A stretch of DNA of 64,000 nucleotides from an uncultured Roseateles sp. (lineage in GTDB: Bacteria > Pseudomonadota > Gammaproteobacteria > Burkholderiales > Burkholderiaceae_C). The stretch is taken from the NCBI RefSeq assembly GCF_963422335.1, contig NZ_OY729424.1, forward strand, positions 62,001-126,000, read 5' to 3'. The notes beneath the pieces are model-generated. The model was not told the DNA's origin. It saw nothing but the letters and a program-made list of their open reading frames with translations, and made no database searches. A program made the translations under genes and the position numbers. Positions 27,205 to 36,351 of this stretch are shown here, piece after piece. The stretch's first letter is position 1. Every line of letters starts with the position of its first letter.

Positions 27205-28911
27205 ATGATTCAAGCCAAGCAAGACCTGCTCCAAGCCCTGGGTGAAGTGATCCGGGAACTGAGCCCCACCGACGGCCCGGCGCTGTCCATTCCGATCGCC
27301 TTCGAGTCGCCCAAGCAGGCCAGCCATGGCGATTTCGCCTGCACCGCGGCCATGCAGATGGCGCGACCGCTGAAAAAGAACCCACGCGAGCTGGCCCAGG
27401 CGCTGATCGATGCGCTGCAGCGCCGCCCGACCGTGCAACGCTGGGTGGCCAGCATGGAAATCGCCGGCCCCGGCTTCATCAATCTGCGCCTCACCGACGC
27501 CGCCCGGCAGGCGGTGGTGACCGAGGTGCTCGCCGCCGGCGAGACCTTCGGCCAGCAGCCGGCCAATGGCCAGCAGCTGATGATCGAGTTCGTCTCGGCC
27601 AACCCGACCGGCCCGCTGCATGTCGGCCACGCCCGCCAGGCCGCGCTGGGCGATTCGCTGTGCCATCTGTTCCAGACCCAGGGCTGGAAGGTGCTGCGCG
27701 AGTTCTATTACAACGATGCCGGCGTGCAGATCGCCACGCTGGCCACCAGCACGCAGAACCGCCTGAAGGGCCTGAAACCCGGCGACGCCGACTGGCCCGA
27801 GGCCGCCTACAACGGCGACTACATCCAGGACATTGCCGACGACTTTCTGGCCAAGGCCACCGTCAAGGCCGATGACCGCGAGTTCACCGCCTCGGGCGAC
27901 CCGGCCGACCTGGACAGCATCCGCCAGTTCGCCGTGGCCTATCTGCGCCATGAGCAAGACCTGGACTTGCAGGCTTTCGGTCTGCACTTCGACAACTACT
28001 TCCTCGAGAGCAGCCTGTACAGCAAGGGCCTGGTCGAGGCCACGGTGGCCAAGCTGATTGCCTCGGGCAAGACCTTCGAGGAGGGCGGCGCGCTGTGGCT
28101 GCGCACCACCGACTACGGTGACGACAAGGACCGCGTCATGCGCAAGCAGGACGGCAGCTACACCTATTTCGTGCCCGATGTGGCCTATCACATCAACAAA
28201 TGGGAGCGCGGCTACAGCAAGGTCATCAACGTCCAGGGCACCGACCACCACGGCACCATCGCCCGCGTGCGCGGCGGCCTGCAGGCGGCCGGCGTGGGCA
28301 TTCCGCCCGGCTACCCCGACTATGTGCTGCACAAGATGGTGACGGTGATGAAGGGCGGCCAGGAGGTGAAGATCTCCAAGCGCTCCGGCAGCTACGTCAC
28401 GTTGCGCGACCTGATCGACTGGACCAGCCGCGACGCGGTGCGCTTCTTCCTGATCAGCCGCAAGGCCGACACCGAGTTCACCTTCGATGTCGATCTGGCG
28501 CTGAAGCAGAACGACGAGAACCCGGTGTTCTACGTGCAGTACGCCCACGCGCGCATCTGCTCGGTGATACGCCAGTGGGGCGGCGACGAGGCCACGCTGG
28601 GCGAGGCCGATCTGAGCCTGCTGACGGCGCCCGCCGAGGCCGCGCTGATGCTGAAGCTGGCCGATTACCCGCGCATGCTCAGCGGTGCCGCACAAGACCT
28701 GGCCCCGCATGATGTGGCTTTCTATCTGCGCGATGTGGCCGGCCTGTTCCACAGCTACTATGCGGCCGAGCGCTTCCTGACCGATGATGCGGCCCAGACC
28801 CGCGCGCGCCTGGCCCTGCTGACGGCCACGCGCCAGGTGCTGCGCAATGCGTTGACGCTGCTGGGTGTCAGCGCCCCCGATGTGATGTCCCGTGAGGTGG
28901 AGACTGAATGA
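27205..28911 (+). CDS. argS: arginyl-tRNA synthetase
   Basis: 568 aa, normal length for class I ArgRS. HVGH at 139-142 is the HIGH signature (in NPTGPLHVGHARQAALGD), and KISKRSGSY is the KMSKS-like loop. The N-terminal Add1 domain and the C-terminal DALR anticodon-binding helices are both present. A TAGAAT at 27193-27198 ends six bases before ATG 27205 and there is no Shine-Dalgarno, so the mRNA may be leaderless. The stop overlaps the start of the SPOR gene by 4 bp. Confidence 0.97.
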   Translation: MIQAKQDLLQALGEVIRELSPTDGPALSIPIAFESPKQASHGDFACTAAMQMARPLKKNPRELAQALIDALQRRPTVQRWVASMEIAGPGFINLRLTDAARQAVVTEVLAAGETFGQQPANGQQLMIEFVSANPTGPLHVGHARQAALGDSLCHLFQTQGWKVLREFYYNDAGVQIATLATSTQNRLKGLKPGDADWPEAAYNGDYIQDIADDFLAKATVKADDREFTASGDPADLDSIRQFAVAYLRHEQDLDLQAFGLHFDNYFLESSLYSKGLVEATVAKLIASGKTFEEGGALWLRTTDYGDDKDRVMRKQDGSYTYFVPDVAYHINKWERGYSKVINVQGTDHHGTIARVRGGLQAAGVGIPPGYPDYVLHKMVTVMKGGQEVKISKRSGSYVTLRDLIDWTSRDAVRFFLISRKADTEFTFDVDLALKQNDENPVFYVQYAHARICSVIRQWGGDEATLGEADLSLLTAPAEAALMLKLADYPRMLSGAAQDLAPHDVAFYLRDVAGLFHSYYAAERFLTDDAAQTRARLALLTATRQVLRNALTLLGVSAPDVMSREVETE

Positions 28912-29573
28912 GAAATTCTGCGAACAAGGCCCCGGCCGCCAAGAAGAGTGGCAACCAGAAGGGCGGCTTCGTGCTGGGCATGATCGTCGGCCTGCTGATC
29001 GGCCTGGCCATCGCCCTGGGCGTGGCGCTGTACATCACCAAGGTGCCGGTGCCCTTTCTGAACAAGGTGCCGCAGCGCACCGCCGAGCAGGACGCGCTGG
29101 AAACCGAGCGCAACAAGAATTGGGATCCGAACGCGCCACTGGCCGGCAAGAATGCAGCCAAGGCAGCCAGCGGGGTGATCAGCGCGCCCAAGCCCGTGAT
29201 GGTCGAGGCCCCTGCACCGGCGCCCGCGGCAACACCGTCCCCTGCACCCGCACCCGCCGCCTCCAAACCGGCGCCCGTCGCCGCTGCCGCCTCCAAGGCC
29301 GTGGCAGCTGCGGCCTCCGCAGCCGCGGCCACCGACCCCTTCATCTACTTCGTCCAGGCCGGCGCCTACGGCAAGCCGGACGATGCCGAGCAGCAGCGCG
29401 CCAAGCTGGCCATGCTGGGCTACAGCGCCAAGGTGTTCGAGCGCGAACAGGCTGGCCGCACCGTCTACCGTGTGCGCCTGGGGCCTTTCGACAAAAAGGA
29501 CGAGGCCGAAGCCCAGCAGCAGAAGCTCGAGGGCTCGGGCCAGGAAGTCCAGCTGGTGCGCGTGCAACGCTGA
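28908..29573 (+). CDS. SPOR domain-containing membrane protein (FtsN-like)
   Basis: 221 aa. A short basic cytoplasmic tail is followed by one membrane segment at about residues 23-46 (GFVLGMIVGLLIGLAIALGVALYI), then an Ala/Pro-rich linker (about 75-140). The C-terminal SPOR domain is at about 143-218 (FIYFVQAGAYGKPDDAEQQRAKLA ... YRVRLGPFDKKDEAEAQQQKL). SPOR domains bind denuded glycan strands at the division septum, so this is probably a divisome-associated protein in the role of FtsN. It is coupled to argS by ATGA overlap, an arrangement conserved in Burkholderiales. Confidence 0.9.
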   Translation: MRNSANKAPAAKKSGNQKGGFVLGMIVGLLIGLAIALGVALYITKVPVPFLNKVPQRTAEQDALETERNKNWDPNAPLAGKNAAKAASGVISAPKPVMVEAPAPAPAATPSPAPAPAASKPAPVAAAASKAVAAAASAAAATDPFIYFVQAGAYGKPDDAEQQRAKLAMLGYSAKVFEREQAGRTVYRVRLGPFDKKDEAEAQQQKLEGSGQEVQLVRVQR

Positions 29574-29659
29574 AACGCCGTCACAATTTGCCGGCGCATT
29601 GGAACCAACTGCGCCACCCCGACTCCACTGCAAGCAGCTTTCTCCAGACAGGACCCCGA

Positions 29660-30322
29660 ATGAACCGTCGTGACTTCTCCACCCGCGTTGCGCTGACCAC
29701 CCTGGCCGGCACCCTCCCCGGTTTGGCCCTGGCCCAGGGCGGACCGGTCGAAGGCCGGCACTACCAGAAACTGGGCACGCCGGTGCCGGTGGCGCCGGGC
29801 AAGATCGAGGTGGTCGAGTTCTTCTGGTACGGCTGCCCGCACTGCTATGCCTTCGAGCCGGTGGTCGAGGCCTGGACCAAGCAGTTGCCTGCCGATGTGG
29901 GCTTCCGCCGCTCGCACATCGCCTTCCGCGAGAACACCAAGACCCACCAGCGCACCTTTTTCGCACTGGAGGCGCTGGGGCGTGAGGCCGAATTCCGGCC
30001 GCGCATCTTCAACGCCATCCACCAGCAGCGCCAGGCACTGGACACCGCCGACAGCATGGCCGCCTTCCTGGCCAAGAACGGGCTGGACCAGGCCAAATTC
30101 CTGGAGGTCTACAACTCCTTCAGCGTGCAGTCCAAGTGCCAGCAGGCGGTCAAGCTGTCCGAGGCCTATCGCATCGACGGCGTGCCTGCCGTCGGCGTCG
30201 GTGGCCGCTTCCTGACGTCGCCGAGCATGGCCGGCCAGGGCGCGGGCGAGAACGTCTCGCTGCAGCAGGCGGTGACCACGGCCAACTTCCTGATCGAGCG
30301 GGTGCGCGGCGGCAAGGTGTGA
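29660..30322 (+). CDS. dsbA: thiol:disulfide interchange protein DsbA
   Basis: 220 aa from ATG 29660 (AGGA upstream). The signal peptide ends near residue 25 (GLALAQ). The active site is Cys59-Pro60-His61-Cys62 in FFWYGCPHCYAFEP, the classic oxidising DsbA motif. The helical insertion and the cis-Pro loop DGVPAVGVGGRFL are present. It introduces disulfides into exported proteins, with DsbB as partner elsewhere. It follows the SPOR gene by 86 bp and ends at a clear terminator. Confidence 0.95.
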   Translation: MNRRDFSTRVALTTLAGTLPGLALAQGGPVEGRHYQKLGTPVPVAPGKIEVVEFFWYGCPHCYAFEPVVEAWTKQLPADVGFRRSHIAFRENTKTHQRTFFALEALGREAEFRPRIFNAIHQQRQALDTADSMAAFLAKNGLDQAKFLEVYNSFSVQSKCQQAVKLSEAYRIDGVPAVGVGGRFLTSPSMAGQGAGENVSLQQAVTTANFLIERVRGGKV

Positions 30323-30346
30323 GGCCGCCCCGGCTTACGCAGCCAT

Positions 30347-30382
30347 GACAAAGGGACGCCGAGGGCGTCCCTTGTCGTTTTT
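30347..30382 (+). terminator. Rho-independent terminator after dsbA
   Basis: GACAAAGGGACGCC (30347-30360) pairs with GGCGTCCCTTGTC (30364-30376) with one bulged A and a GAG loop, followed by GTTTTT. It separates the argS-dsbA unit from lptA. Confidence 0.88.
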
Positions 30383-30438
30383 GGGTGAGTGCCGGGCGCA
30401 AACCCTGGTCTAGAATGGTCTGCAAGAACTGTGCCGCC

Positions 30439-31026
30439 ATGCTCAAGCCCTCAAAACTCCTCCTCGCCCTGACCGTCACCGCCGCCCTGCTACCCCTGGG
30501 CACGCACGCGGAAAAGGCCGACCGCCTGAAAGACCTGACGATAGAGGCCGACCAGCGCAGCGTGCTCGACCTGATACGCCGCCACTACGTTGTCAATGGC
30601 AATGTGGTGATGACACAGGGCACGCTGACGATGCACGCCCACCAAGCCGAGGTACGGGAGACGCCCGATGGCTACAAGAACGCGGTGCTCACCGCCGGTG
30701 CCGGCCAGATGGTCAGCTTTCGGCAGAAGCGCGACGGCGTCGACGAATTCATCGACGGCTCGGCCGAGCGCATCGAATACGACAGCAAGCTGGAGACGGT
30801 GCGCTTCATCGGCAGCGCCGTGGTACGCCGCTTGCGCGGCACGGCGGTGGCCGACGAGGTGACCGGCGCGCTGATCACCTATGACAACCTGGCCGAGGTG
30901 TTCTCGGCCGCGGGTGGCGCCACACCGGCGGCGAACGGCCGCGTCAAGATGACCTTGGCGCCCCGCAACCCGGAGGCGGCCGCTTCGGCTGCTGCGCCCA
31001 GCGCCAAGCCGGCCAGCGGACGTTGA
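30439..31026 (+). CDS. lptA: lipopolysaccharide transport periplasmic protein LptA
   Basis: 195 aa from ATG 30439; earlier in-frame codons precede the signal peptide. The signal peptide is MLKPSKLLLALTVTAA to about residue 24. The mature part is an OstA/LptA beta-jellyroll: IEADQRSVLDL..HYVVNGNVVMTQGTLTMHAHQAEV and IEYDSKLETVRFIGSAVVRR. The C-terminal 30 residues are Ala/Pro/Ser rich. It forms the periplasmic bridge that carries LPS to LptDE. lptB follows with overlap or near-overlap. A TAGAAT at 30411-30416 is a possible -10 box. Confidence 0.93.
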   Translation: MLKPSKLLLALTVTAALLPLGTHAEKADRLKDLTIEADQRSVLDLIRRHYVVNGNVVMTQGTLTMHAHQAEVRETPDGYKNAVLTAGAGQMVSFRQKRDGVDEFIDGSAERIEYDSKLETVRFIGSAVVRRLRGTAVADEVTGALITYDNLAEVFSAAGGATPAANGRVKMTLAPRNPEAAASAAAPSAKPASGR

Positions 31027-31034
31027 ACACGCCG

Positions 31035-31811
31035 ATGAGCCCCCCCGTGCCGGAGTCCGCAAACGCCTCGCGCAGCCGCCTGGAGGTGAGCGGATTGCAA
31101 AAGACCTATGGCATGCGCAAGGTCGTGACCAATGCGCATCTGGCGGTGCACAGCGGCGAGGTGGTCGGCCTGCTGGGGCCCAACGGCGCCGGCAAGACCA
31201 CCAGCTTCTACATGATCGTGGGCCTGGTGCGCGCCGATGCCGGCGAAATCACCATCGACGGCCAGAGCGTGCAGCGCCTGCCCATCCACCAGCGCGCCCG
31301 CCTGGGGCTGAGCTATCTGCCGCAGGAGGCCTCGATCTTCCGCAAGCTCAATGTCGAGGAGAACATCCGCGCCGTGCTGGAGTTGCAGATCGGCCCCGAC
31401 GGCCGCGCCCTGCCCGCCAAGCGCATCAACGAGCTGCTCGAAGGCCTGCTGCACGACCTGAGCATCGAGAAGCTGCGCGACAGCCCGGCCCCGGCGCTGT
31501 CGGGCGGCGAGCGCCGCCGCGTCGAGATCGCCCGCGCGCTGGCCACCCAGCCGCGCTTCATCCTGCTGGACGAGCCCTTTGCCGGCGTCGATCCGATTGC
31601 CGTGCTGGAGATCCAGCGCATCATCCGCTTCCTCAAGAGCCGCGGCATCGGGGTGCTGATCACCGACCACAATGTGCGCGAGACGCTGGGCATCTGCGAC
31701 CGCGCCTACATCATCAGCGAGGGCGCGGTGCTGGCGGAGGGCACGCCGGGGGAGATCGTCGAGAACGCCGACGTGCGCAAGGTCTATCTCGGCGAACATT
31801 TCCGGATGTGA
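31035..31811 (+). CDS. lptB: LPS export ABC transporter ATPase LptB
   Basis: 258 aa from ATG 31035; TTG 31023, overlapping the lptA stop, would add four residues. Walker A GPNGAGKTT, Q-loop LPQEASIF, signature LSGGERRRVEIARAL, Walker B FILLDEPFAGVDPIAV and the switch His in ITDHNVRETL are all present. The LPQEASIFRKLNVEENI stretch is diagnostic of LptB. It powers LPS extraction with LptF and LptG, which are not in the window. Confidence 0.96.
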   Translation: MSPPVPESANASRSRLEVSGLQKTYGMRKVVTNAHLAVHSGEVVGLLGPNGAGKTTSFYMIVGLVRADAGEITIDGQSVQRLPIHQRARLGLSYLPQEASIFRKLNVEENIRAVLELQIGPDGRALPAKRINELLEGLLHDLSIEKLRDSPAPALSGGERRRVEIARALATQPRFILLDEPFAGVDPIAVLEIQRIIRFLKSRGIGVLITDHNVRETLGICDRAYIISEGAVLAEGTPGEIVENADVRKVYLGEHFRM

Positions 31812-31827
31812 GCCCCGGGGACGATAG

Positions 31828-33351
31828 ATGAAGCAGTCCCTGCAGGTACGCCTGTCACAGCATCTGGCGCTGACGCCCCAGCTCCAGCAATCGATACGGC
31901 TGCTGCAGCTCTCGACCCTGGAGCTGCACCAGGAAGTCGAGCAGATGCTCGAACAGAACCCGATGCTGGAGCCGGAGGACGACGGCTTCGAACCGGCCGG
32001 CGTCCTGCCCGAGCGCATCGAGCCCCAGCACAACAGCACCAGCGAGACCGACGAGCCCAGCGCCCGCGAGAGCTCCGATGGCGCCGGCGACGAGCCCAGC
32101 GCCGAGCTGCAGGCCGGCGACTTCGGCGGCACCGAGCGCGAGGACTGGGAGAACGGCACCGAGAGGGAAGACTTCGACGGCATCCGCGAGACGCCCGGCA
32201 GCAGCAGCGGCAATGGCGAGTCCGACGATGGCATGGACCGCGAGCAGCAAAGCCCGGGCATCAGTCTGCAGGAGCATTTGCGCACGCAGATGGCCGGCAT
32301 GCACCTCAGCGAAGCCGACCGCGCGGCGCTGATGTACCTGATCGAATCGCTGAACGAGGACGGCTATCTGCTCGACCCGCTGGAGGAGCTGGCCCAGGCC
32401 CTGGCTTCCGATGAGCCGGACAGCCAGGACGAGATCCTCGACCAGCTGCGCTGCGCGCTGAAGTGGCTGCAAAGCATGGAGCCGCTGGGCGTGGGCGCCC
32501 GCGATCTGTCCGAATGCCTGCTCTTGCAGCTGCGCGCGCTGCCGCGCAGCCAGGCGCAGACGATTGCCATCCTGATCTGCAAGCAGCACCTGGAGCTGAT
32601 GGCACGTCGCGATCACAAGCGCCTGATGACCGCCACCGGCGCCGACGAAGACCTGCTGCGCGAGGCGCAGAACCTGATCACCTCGCTGGAGCCCAAGCCG
32701 GGCCGTGCGTTCAGCCACACCGAGGCCGCCGCGATCCAGCCCGATGTGCTGGTGCTGCCCGCCGGCAAGGGCTGGAAGGTGGTGCTCAACCCCGATGTGA
32801 TGCCCAAGCTGCGCATCAACGAGCTCTATGCCCGGGCTTTGCGCCAGCAGCGCGGTGGCGCCAGCGGCTCGACCCTGGGCACCCATCTGCAGGAGGCGCG
32901 CTGGTTCATCAAGAACATCCAGCAGCGCTTCGACACCATCCTGCGCGTGTCCCAGGCCATTCTGGAGCGGCAGAAGGCCTTCTTCACCCACGGCGCGCTG
33001 GCCATGAAACCGCTGGTGCTGCGCGAGATTGCCGACGAGCTGGGCCTGCACGAGTCCACCATCTCGCGCGTCACCACGGCCAAATACATGGCCACCCGCT
33101 TCGGCACCTTCGAGCTGAAGTACTTCTTCGGCAGCTCGCTGAACACCGAGGCCGGCGGCAATGCCTCCAGCACCGCGGTGCGCGCGCTGATACAGCAGTT
33201 CATTGCCGCCGAGTCGCCGACCAAGCCGCTGTCCGACAGCCAGTTGAGCGACATGCTTGACGAGCAGGGCATACAGGTGGCGCGGCGCACGGTGGCCAAG
33301 TACCGCGAGGGCTTGCGGATCGCCCCCGCCAATCTGCGGAAACAGCTCTGA
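31828..33351 (+). CDS. rpoN: RNA polymerase sigma-54 factor
   Basis: 507 aa, somewhat longer than the 477 aa of E. coli. The activator-interacting region I is SLQVRLSQHLALTPQLQQSIRLLQLS..ELHQEVEQMLEQNPMLE. The acidic region II is unusually long, about residues 52-140, rich in Glu, Asp, Gly and Ser. The core-binding domain and helix-turn-helix follow (LREIADELGLHESTISRVTTAKYM), and the RpoN box ARRTVAKYRE is at 485-494. It lies 16 bp after lptB, the usual order. It directs transcription from -24/-12 promoters with bEBP activators. Confidence 0.97.
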   Translation: MKQSLQVRLSQHLALTPQLQQSIRLLQLSTLELHQEVEQMLEQNPMLEPEDDGFEPAGVLPERIEPQHNSTSETDEPSARESSDGAGDEPSAELQAGDFGGTEREDWENGTEREDFDGIRETPGSSSGNGESDDGMDREQQSPGISLQEHLRTQMAGMHLSEADRAALMYLIESLNEDGYLLDPLEELAQALASDEPDSQDEILDQLRCALKWLQSMEPLGVGARDLSECLLLQLRALPRSQAQTIAILICKQHLELMARRDHKRLMTATGADEDLLREAQNLITSLEPKPGRAFSHTEAAAIQPDVLVLPAGKGWKVVLNPDVMPKLRINELYARALRQQRGGASGSTLGTHLQEARWFIKNIQQRFDTILRVSQAILERQKAFFTHGALAMKPLVLREIADELGLHESTISRVTTAKYMATRFGTFELKYFFGSSLNTEAGGNASSTAVRALIQQFIAAESPTKPLSDSQLSDMLDEQGIQVARRTVAKYREGLRIAPANLRKQL

Positions 33352-33386
33352 CGGGGCGCGATGATAGTCAGGCCCGATAATCGCGT

Positions 33387-34676
33387 ATGTCCGAAGCCCC
33401 CTTCCCCACCACCTTCTCCCTGTTCCTCCCCTGCGCCGCCGGCGTCGAAGCCCTGCTGGCCGAGGAGGTGCAGGCCCTGCTGCCCGACATCCCGGTCAAC
33501 ACGCTGAAGGGAGGCATTGGCCTGAAGGGCGATCTGGACGTGGTGATGCAGCTCAATCTGCACAGCCGCCTGGCCCAGCGGGTGCTGATTCAGCTGACCG
33601 ACGGCCCCTATTTCGACGAGCACGCGCTGTACACCCTGGCCTGCCGCATCGACTGGACGCAGTGGATCACCCCGCACCAGACGATTCGCGTGGACACCAC
33701 CGCCCACCGCTCGCCGCTGCAGAGCCTGAATTTCGCCACGCTGCGCATCAAGGACGCGATCTGCGACGTGCTGCGCGACGCCACCGGCGAGCGCCCCAGC
33801 GTCGATACGCGCTTCCCCGATCTGTCCGTCGTGCTGCACCTGGGCCCGGAGTGGGCGACTTTGTATGTCGACAGCTCGGGCGAGCCGCTGTTCAAGCGCG
33901 GCTGGCGCGAAGACAAGGGCGACGCCCCGCTGAAAGAAACCCTGGCCGCCGCCATGCTGGCCGCCGCCGGCTGGAAGGGCACGCCGGAGGCGGGTGGCGC
34001 CTTGCACGACCCCTGCTGCGGCTCGGGCACGATCGCCATCGAGGCCGCCCAGATCGCCTGCCAGATGGCACCCGGCATGGGCCGCCGCTTTGCCTTCGAG
34101 CGCCTGCTGCCCTTTGCAGGCCTGCGCTCGCGCTTCCAGCAGATCAAGGACCAGGCCAAGCTGCGCATACGCCCCTGCCCGGTGCCCATACACGCCAGCG
34201 ACGTGGCCTTCCGCATGGTGGACTTCGCGCGCCGCAATGCCGAGCGTGCCGGCGTGGCGCAGTACATCCAGTTCAATGGCGGCGATGCGCTGGAGCGGCC
34301 GGCGCCCGTGCTGCCGGAGGGCATGCCCGGCACCCTGATGATGAATCCGCCCTATGGCGAACGCATCGAGGTGCGCGGCAAGGCCGGCGCGGTGCAGATG
34401 AGTCGCGATGCCGGAGGCTCCGAGGCACGCGATGGGGGCGATGACTTTTTCCCCCGCCTGTCGGCCCACTGGAAGCGTGCCTATACCCTGCAGACCCCGG
34501 GCTGGACGGCCTATCTGCTGACGCCGGACATGAAGCTACCCAGCAAGATGCGGCTGAAGGAGTCGCGCCGGGTGCCGATGTGGAATGGCCCGATCGAATG
34601 CCGGCTGTTCAAGTTCGATCTCGTCGCCGGATCGGCGCGTACGCCCAAGCCCGCCGCCGAATCGGCGCCCGAGTGA
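33387..34676 (+). CDS. THUMP-domain class I SAM-dependent RNA methyltransferase (RlmL N-terminal-half type)
   Basis: 429 aa. The N-terminal ferredoxin-like/THUMP region (about 1-165) binds RNA. The methyltransferase domain carries DPCCGSGTIAIEAA for SAM binding and NPPYGER (320-326), the N6/N2-methyltransferase catalytic motif. It corresponds to the first half of E. coli RlmL, which makes m2G2445 in 23S rRNA; the RlmK half (m7G2069) is absent here, as in many non-enteric relatives. GATAAT at 33376-33381 ends five bases before ATG 33387 and no Shine-Dalgarno is seen, suggesting a leaderless message. Confidence 0.9.
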   Translation: MSEAPFPTTFSLFLPCAAGVEALLAEEVQALLPDIPVNTLKGGIGLKGDLDVVMQLNLHSRLAQRVLIQLTDGPYFDEHALYTLACRIDWTQWITPHQTIRVDTTAHRSPLQSLNFATLRIKDAICDVLRDATGERPSVDTRFPDLSVVLHLGPEWATLYVDSSGEPLFKRGWREDKGDAPLKETLAAAMLAAAGWKGTPEAGGALHDPCCGSGTIAIEAAQIACQMAPGMGRRFAFERLLPFAGLRSRFQQIKDQAKLRIRPCPVPIHASDVAFRMVDFARRNAERAGVAQYIQFNGGDALERPAPVLPEGMPGTLMMNPPYGERIEVRGKAGAVQMSRDAGGSEARDGGDDFFPRLSAHWKRAYTLQTPGWTAYLLTPDMKLPSKMRLKESRRVPMWNGPIECRLFKFDLVAGSARTPKPAAESAPE

Positions 34677-35084
34677 TCAGTTCGTCGCGCCGAGCCGCCC
34701 CAGTAACTCGTTGACGCTGCCCAGGCCCCTGGGTGGCAGATGGCCCTGGGGCGTCAGCCGGTTGACTGCGTCGGGCAGCAGCTGGCTCATGCGCACCGCC
34801 ACCTCCAGCTCCGACAGGCCCAGCTGATCGGCCATGCCCTGCAGGGTTTCGCGGCCCAGCACCTGCTGGATCTGGTGCGGCTCGACCGGCAGGTTCTCGC
34901 CGGGGCCTATCCAGGAATCCACCAGGTCTCCCATGCCGCTGGACTCGAATTGCTCCACCAGGCCGGTCACGCCCTCGCCGGGAGCGTCATGCCCCAGCAG
35001 GCCTGCCACCGCACCCAGCTCCGAATTCTCGAAGCCATTGCGGCGCGACAGGGCAATCAGCACGGCGTTCAGCAGTCCCATCAT
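34677..35084 (-). CDS. YidB family (DUF937) protein
   Basis: 135 aa from ATG 35084 (GGAG upstream). No signal peptide. The sequence is a DUF937/YidB fold with VEPHQIQQVLGRETLQGMADQLGLSELEVAVRMSQLLPDAVNRLTPQG, typical of this small cytoplasmic family of unknown function. It ends directly against the methyltransferase stop on the other strand with no gap. Confidence 0.88.
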   Translation of the reverse strand: MMGLLNAVLIALSRRNGFENSELGAVAGLLGHDAPGEGVTGLVEQFESSGMGDLVDSWIGPGENLPVEPHQIQQVLGRETLQGMADQLGLSELEVAVRMSQLLPDAVNRLTPQGHLPPRGLGSVNELLGRLGATN

Positions 35085-35181
35085 GCGTCTCCGGTGTTGT
35101 TGACGATGCGCGGGGGTGGACAACGAGTATTGCCGAGTTTCGGCCTATTTCAAGTCAAATAAAGGGCAGGGGTGTAACAGT

Positions 35182-36351
35182 TCAAACACGCGCCAAGCGG
35201 GGCCGCGTGGCCAGCCACAGCAGGGCCAGGCCAGTGGCTGCCAGCGGCAGCAGCGAGCCCAGATTCATCCAGGTCCAGCCACCGGTGGTGACCAGGGCGC
35301 CGGAGCTGAACGAGGTAACGGTCATAGTGGCATAAATGCAAAAATCCATCGCGCCCTGGGCGGTGGTTTTCTCCTCGGGCCGGTAGGCCTGGGTGAACAG
35401 GGTAGTGCCACCAATGAACAGAAAGTTCCAGCCCACGCCCAGCACCAGCAAGGCGCCGGCAAAGTGCATCAGATCGGTGCCGGACAGCGCAAACATCACG
35501 CAGCCCAGGTTCAGCAGTACGCCCAGGCCCATGATGGGCAGGGCACCAAAGCGTTTGATCAGGTTGCCGGTGAAGAAGCTGGGCACGAACATGCCCAGCA
35601 CATGCCACTCCAGCACGATGGCGGCGTTGTCGAACGGGTGTGAGCACTGGGCCATCGCGATCGGCGTGGCGGCCATCAGCAGGTTCATCACGCCATAGCC
35701 CAGGGCACTGGCGGCAATCGCCACCACGAACACCGGCTGGCGCATCAGCTCGCGCACCGTGCGGCCGGCTGCCGCGCCGGGGGCCGCCACCGGCAGCGGC
35801 GGAAAGCGGATGAAGGACAGGGTCAGCAGGGCCAGCAGGGCCACGGCGATCAGCACCAGGTAGGCACCGGCAAAGGGCTGGACCAGCAAATCCTTGCTCG
35901 CCTTGGCCAGATTCGGCCCGGTGACCGCCCCCATGATGCCGCCGGCCAGCACCCAGGAGATGGCCCGCTCCTTGAACGCCGGCGCCACCAGCTCGGTGGC
36001 GGCAAAGCGGTACAGACCGGCATTGGCGTTGTAGTAGCCGGCCAGCACCGTGGCCACCACCACCCACCAGAACTGCTGGTGGCTGGCCGCCCAGGCGGCC
36101 AGCGCGCAGCTGAACATGGCCACGCCCAGGCCCGCCTGGAAGCCCCGCTTGCGACCCCAGGCGCGCTGATGGCGGGCCACAATCGGCGCAAACAGCGCGC
36201 CGCCGGCCACATAGCCGCAGACCGGCAGCGTGGCCATCCAGGCCTGCGGTGCCAGCGCCAGGCCGACCAGGCCGTTGATGGCGATGAAGGTGACGTTATT
36301 GGTCAGGAACAGGCCCTGGCAGAAGGTCAGCAGCAGCAGTTGCGGATTCAT
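35182..36351 (-). CDS. MFS transporter
   Basis: 389 aa from ATG 36351, with about 12 hydrophobic segments, the minimal MFS size. The start MNPQLLLLTFCQGLFLTNNVTFIAINGL leads into helix 1; WGRKRGFQAG near 75-85 matches the loop 2-3 GxxxDxxGRRK-like motif in degenerate form; GVGWNFLFIGGTTLFTQAYRPEEKTTAQG occurs in helices 10-11 of related exporters. Its ATG overlaps the rsmE stop (ATGA), so it is translated with rsmE. Substrate unknown. Confidence 0.88.
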   Translation of the reverse strand: MNPQLLLLTFCQGLFLTNNVTFIAINGLVGLALAPQAWMATLPVCGYVAGGALFAPIVARHQRAWGRKRGFQAGLGVAMFSCALAAWAASHQQFWWVVVATVLAGYYNANAGLYRFAATELVAPAFKERAISWVLAGGIMGAVTGPNLAKASKDLLVQPFAGAYLVLIAVALLALLTLSFIRFPPLPVAAPGAAAGRTVRELMRQPVFVVAIAASALGYGVMNLLMAATPIAMAQCSHPFDNAAIVLEWHVLGMFVPSFFTGNLIKRFGALPIMGLGVLLNLGCVMFALSGTDLMHFAGALLVLGVGWNFLFIGGTTLFTQAYRPEEKTTAQGAMDFCIYATMTVTSFSSGALVTTGGWTWMNLGSLLPLAATGLALLWLATRPRLARV

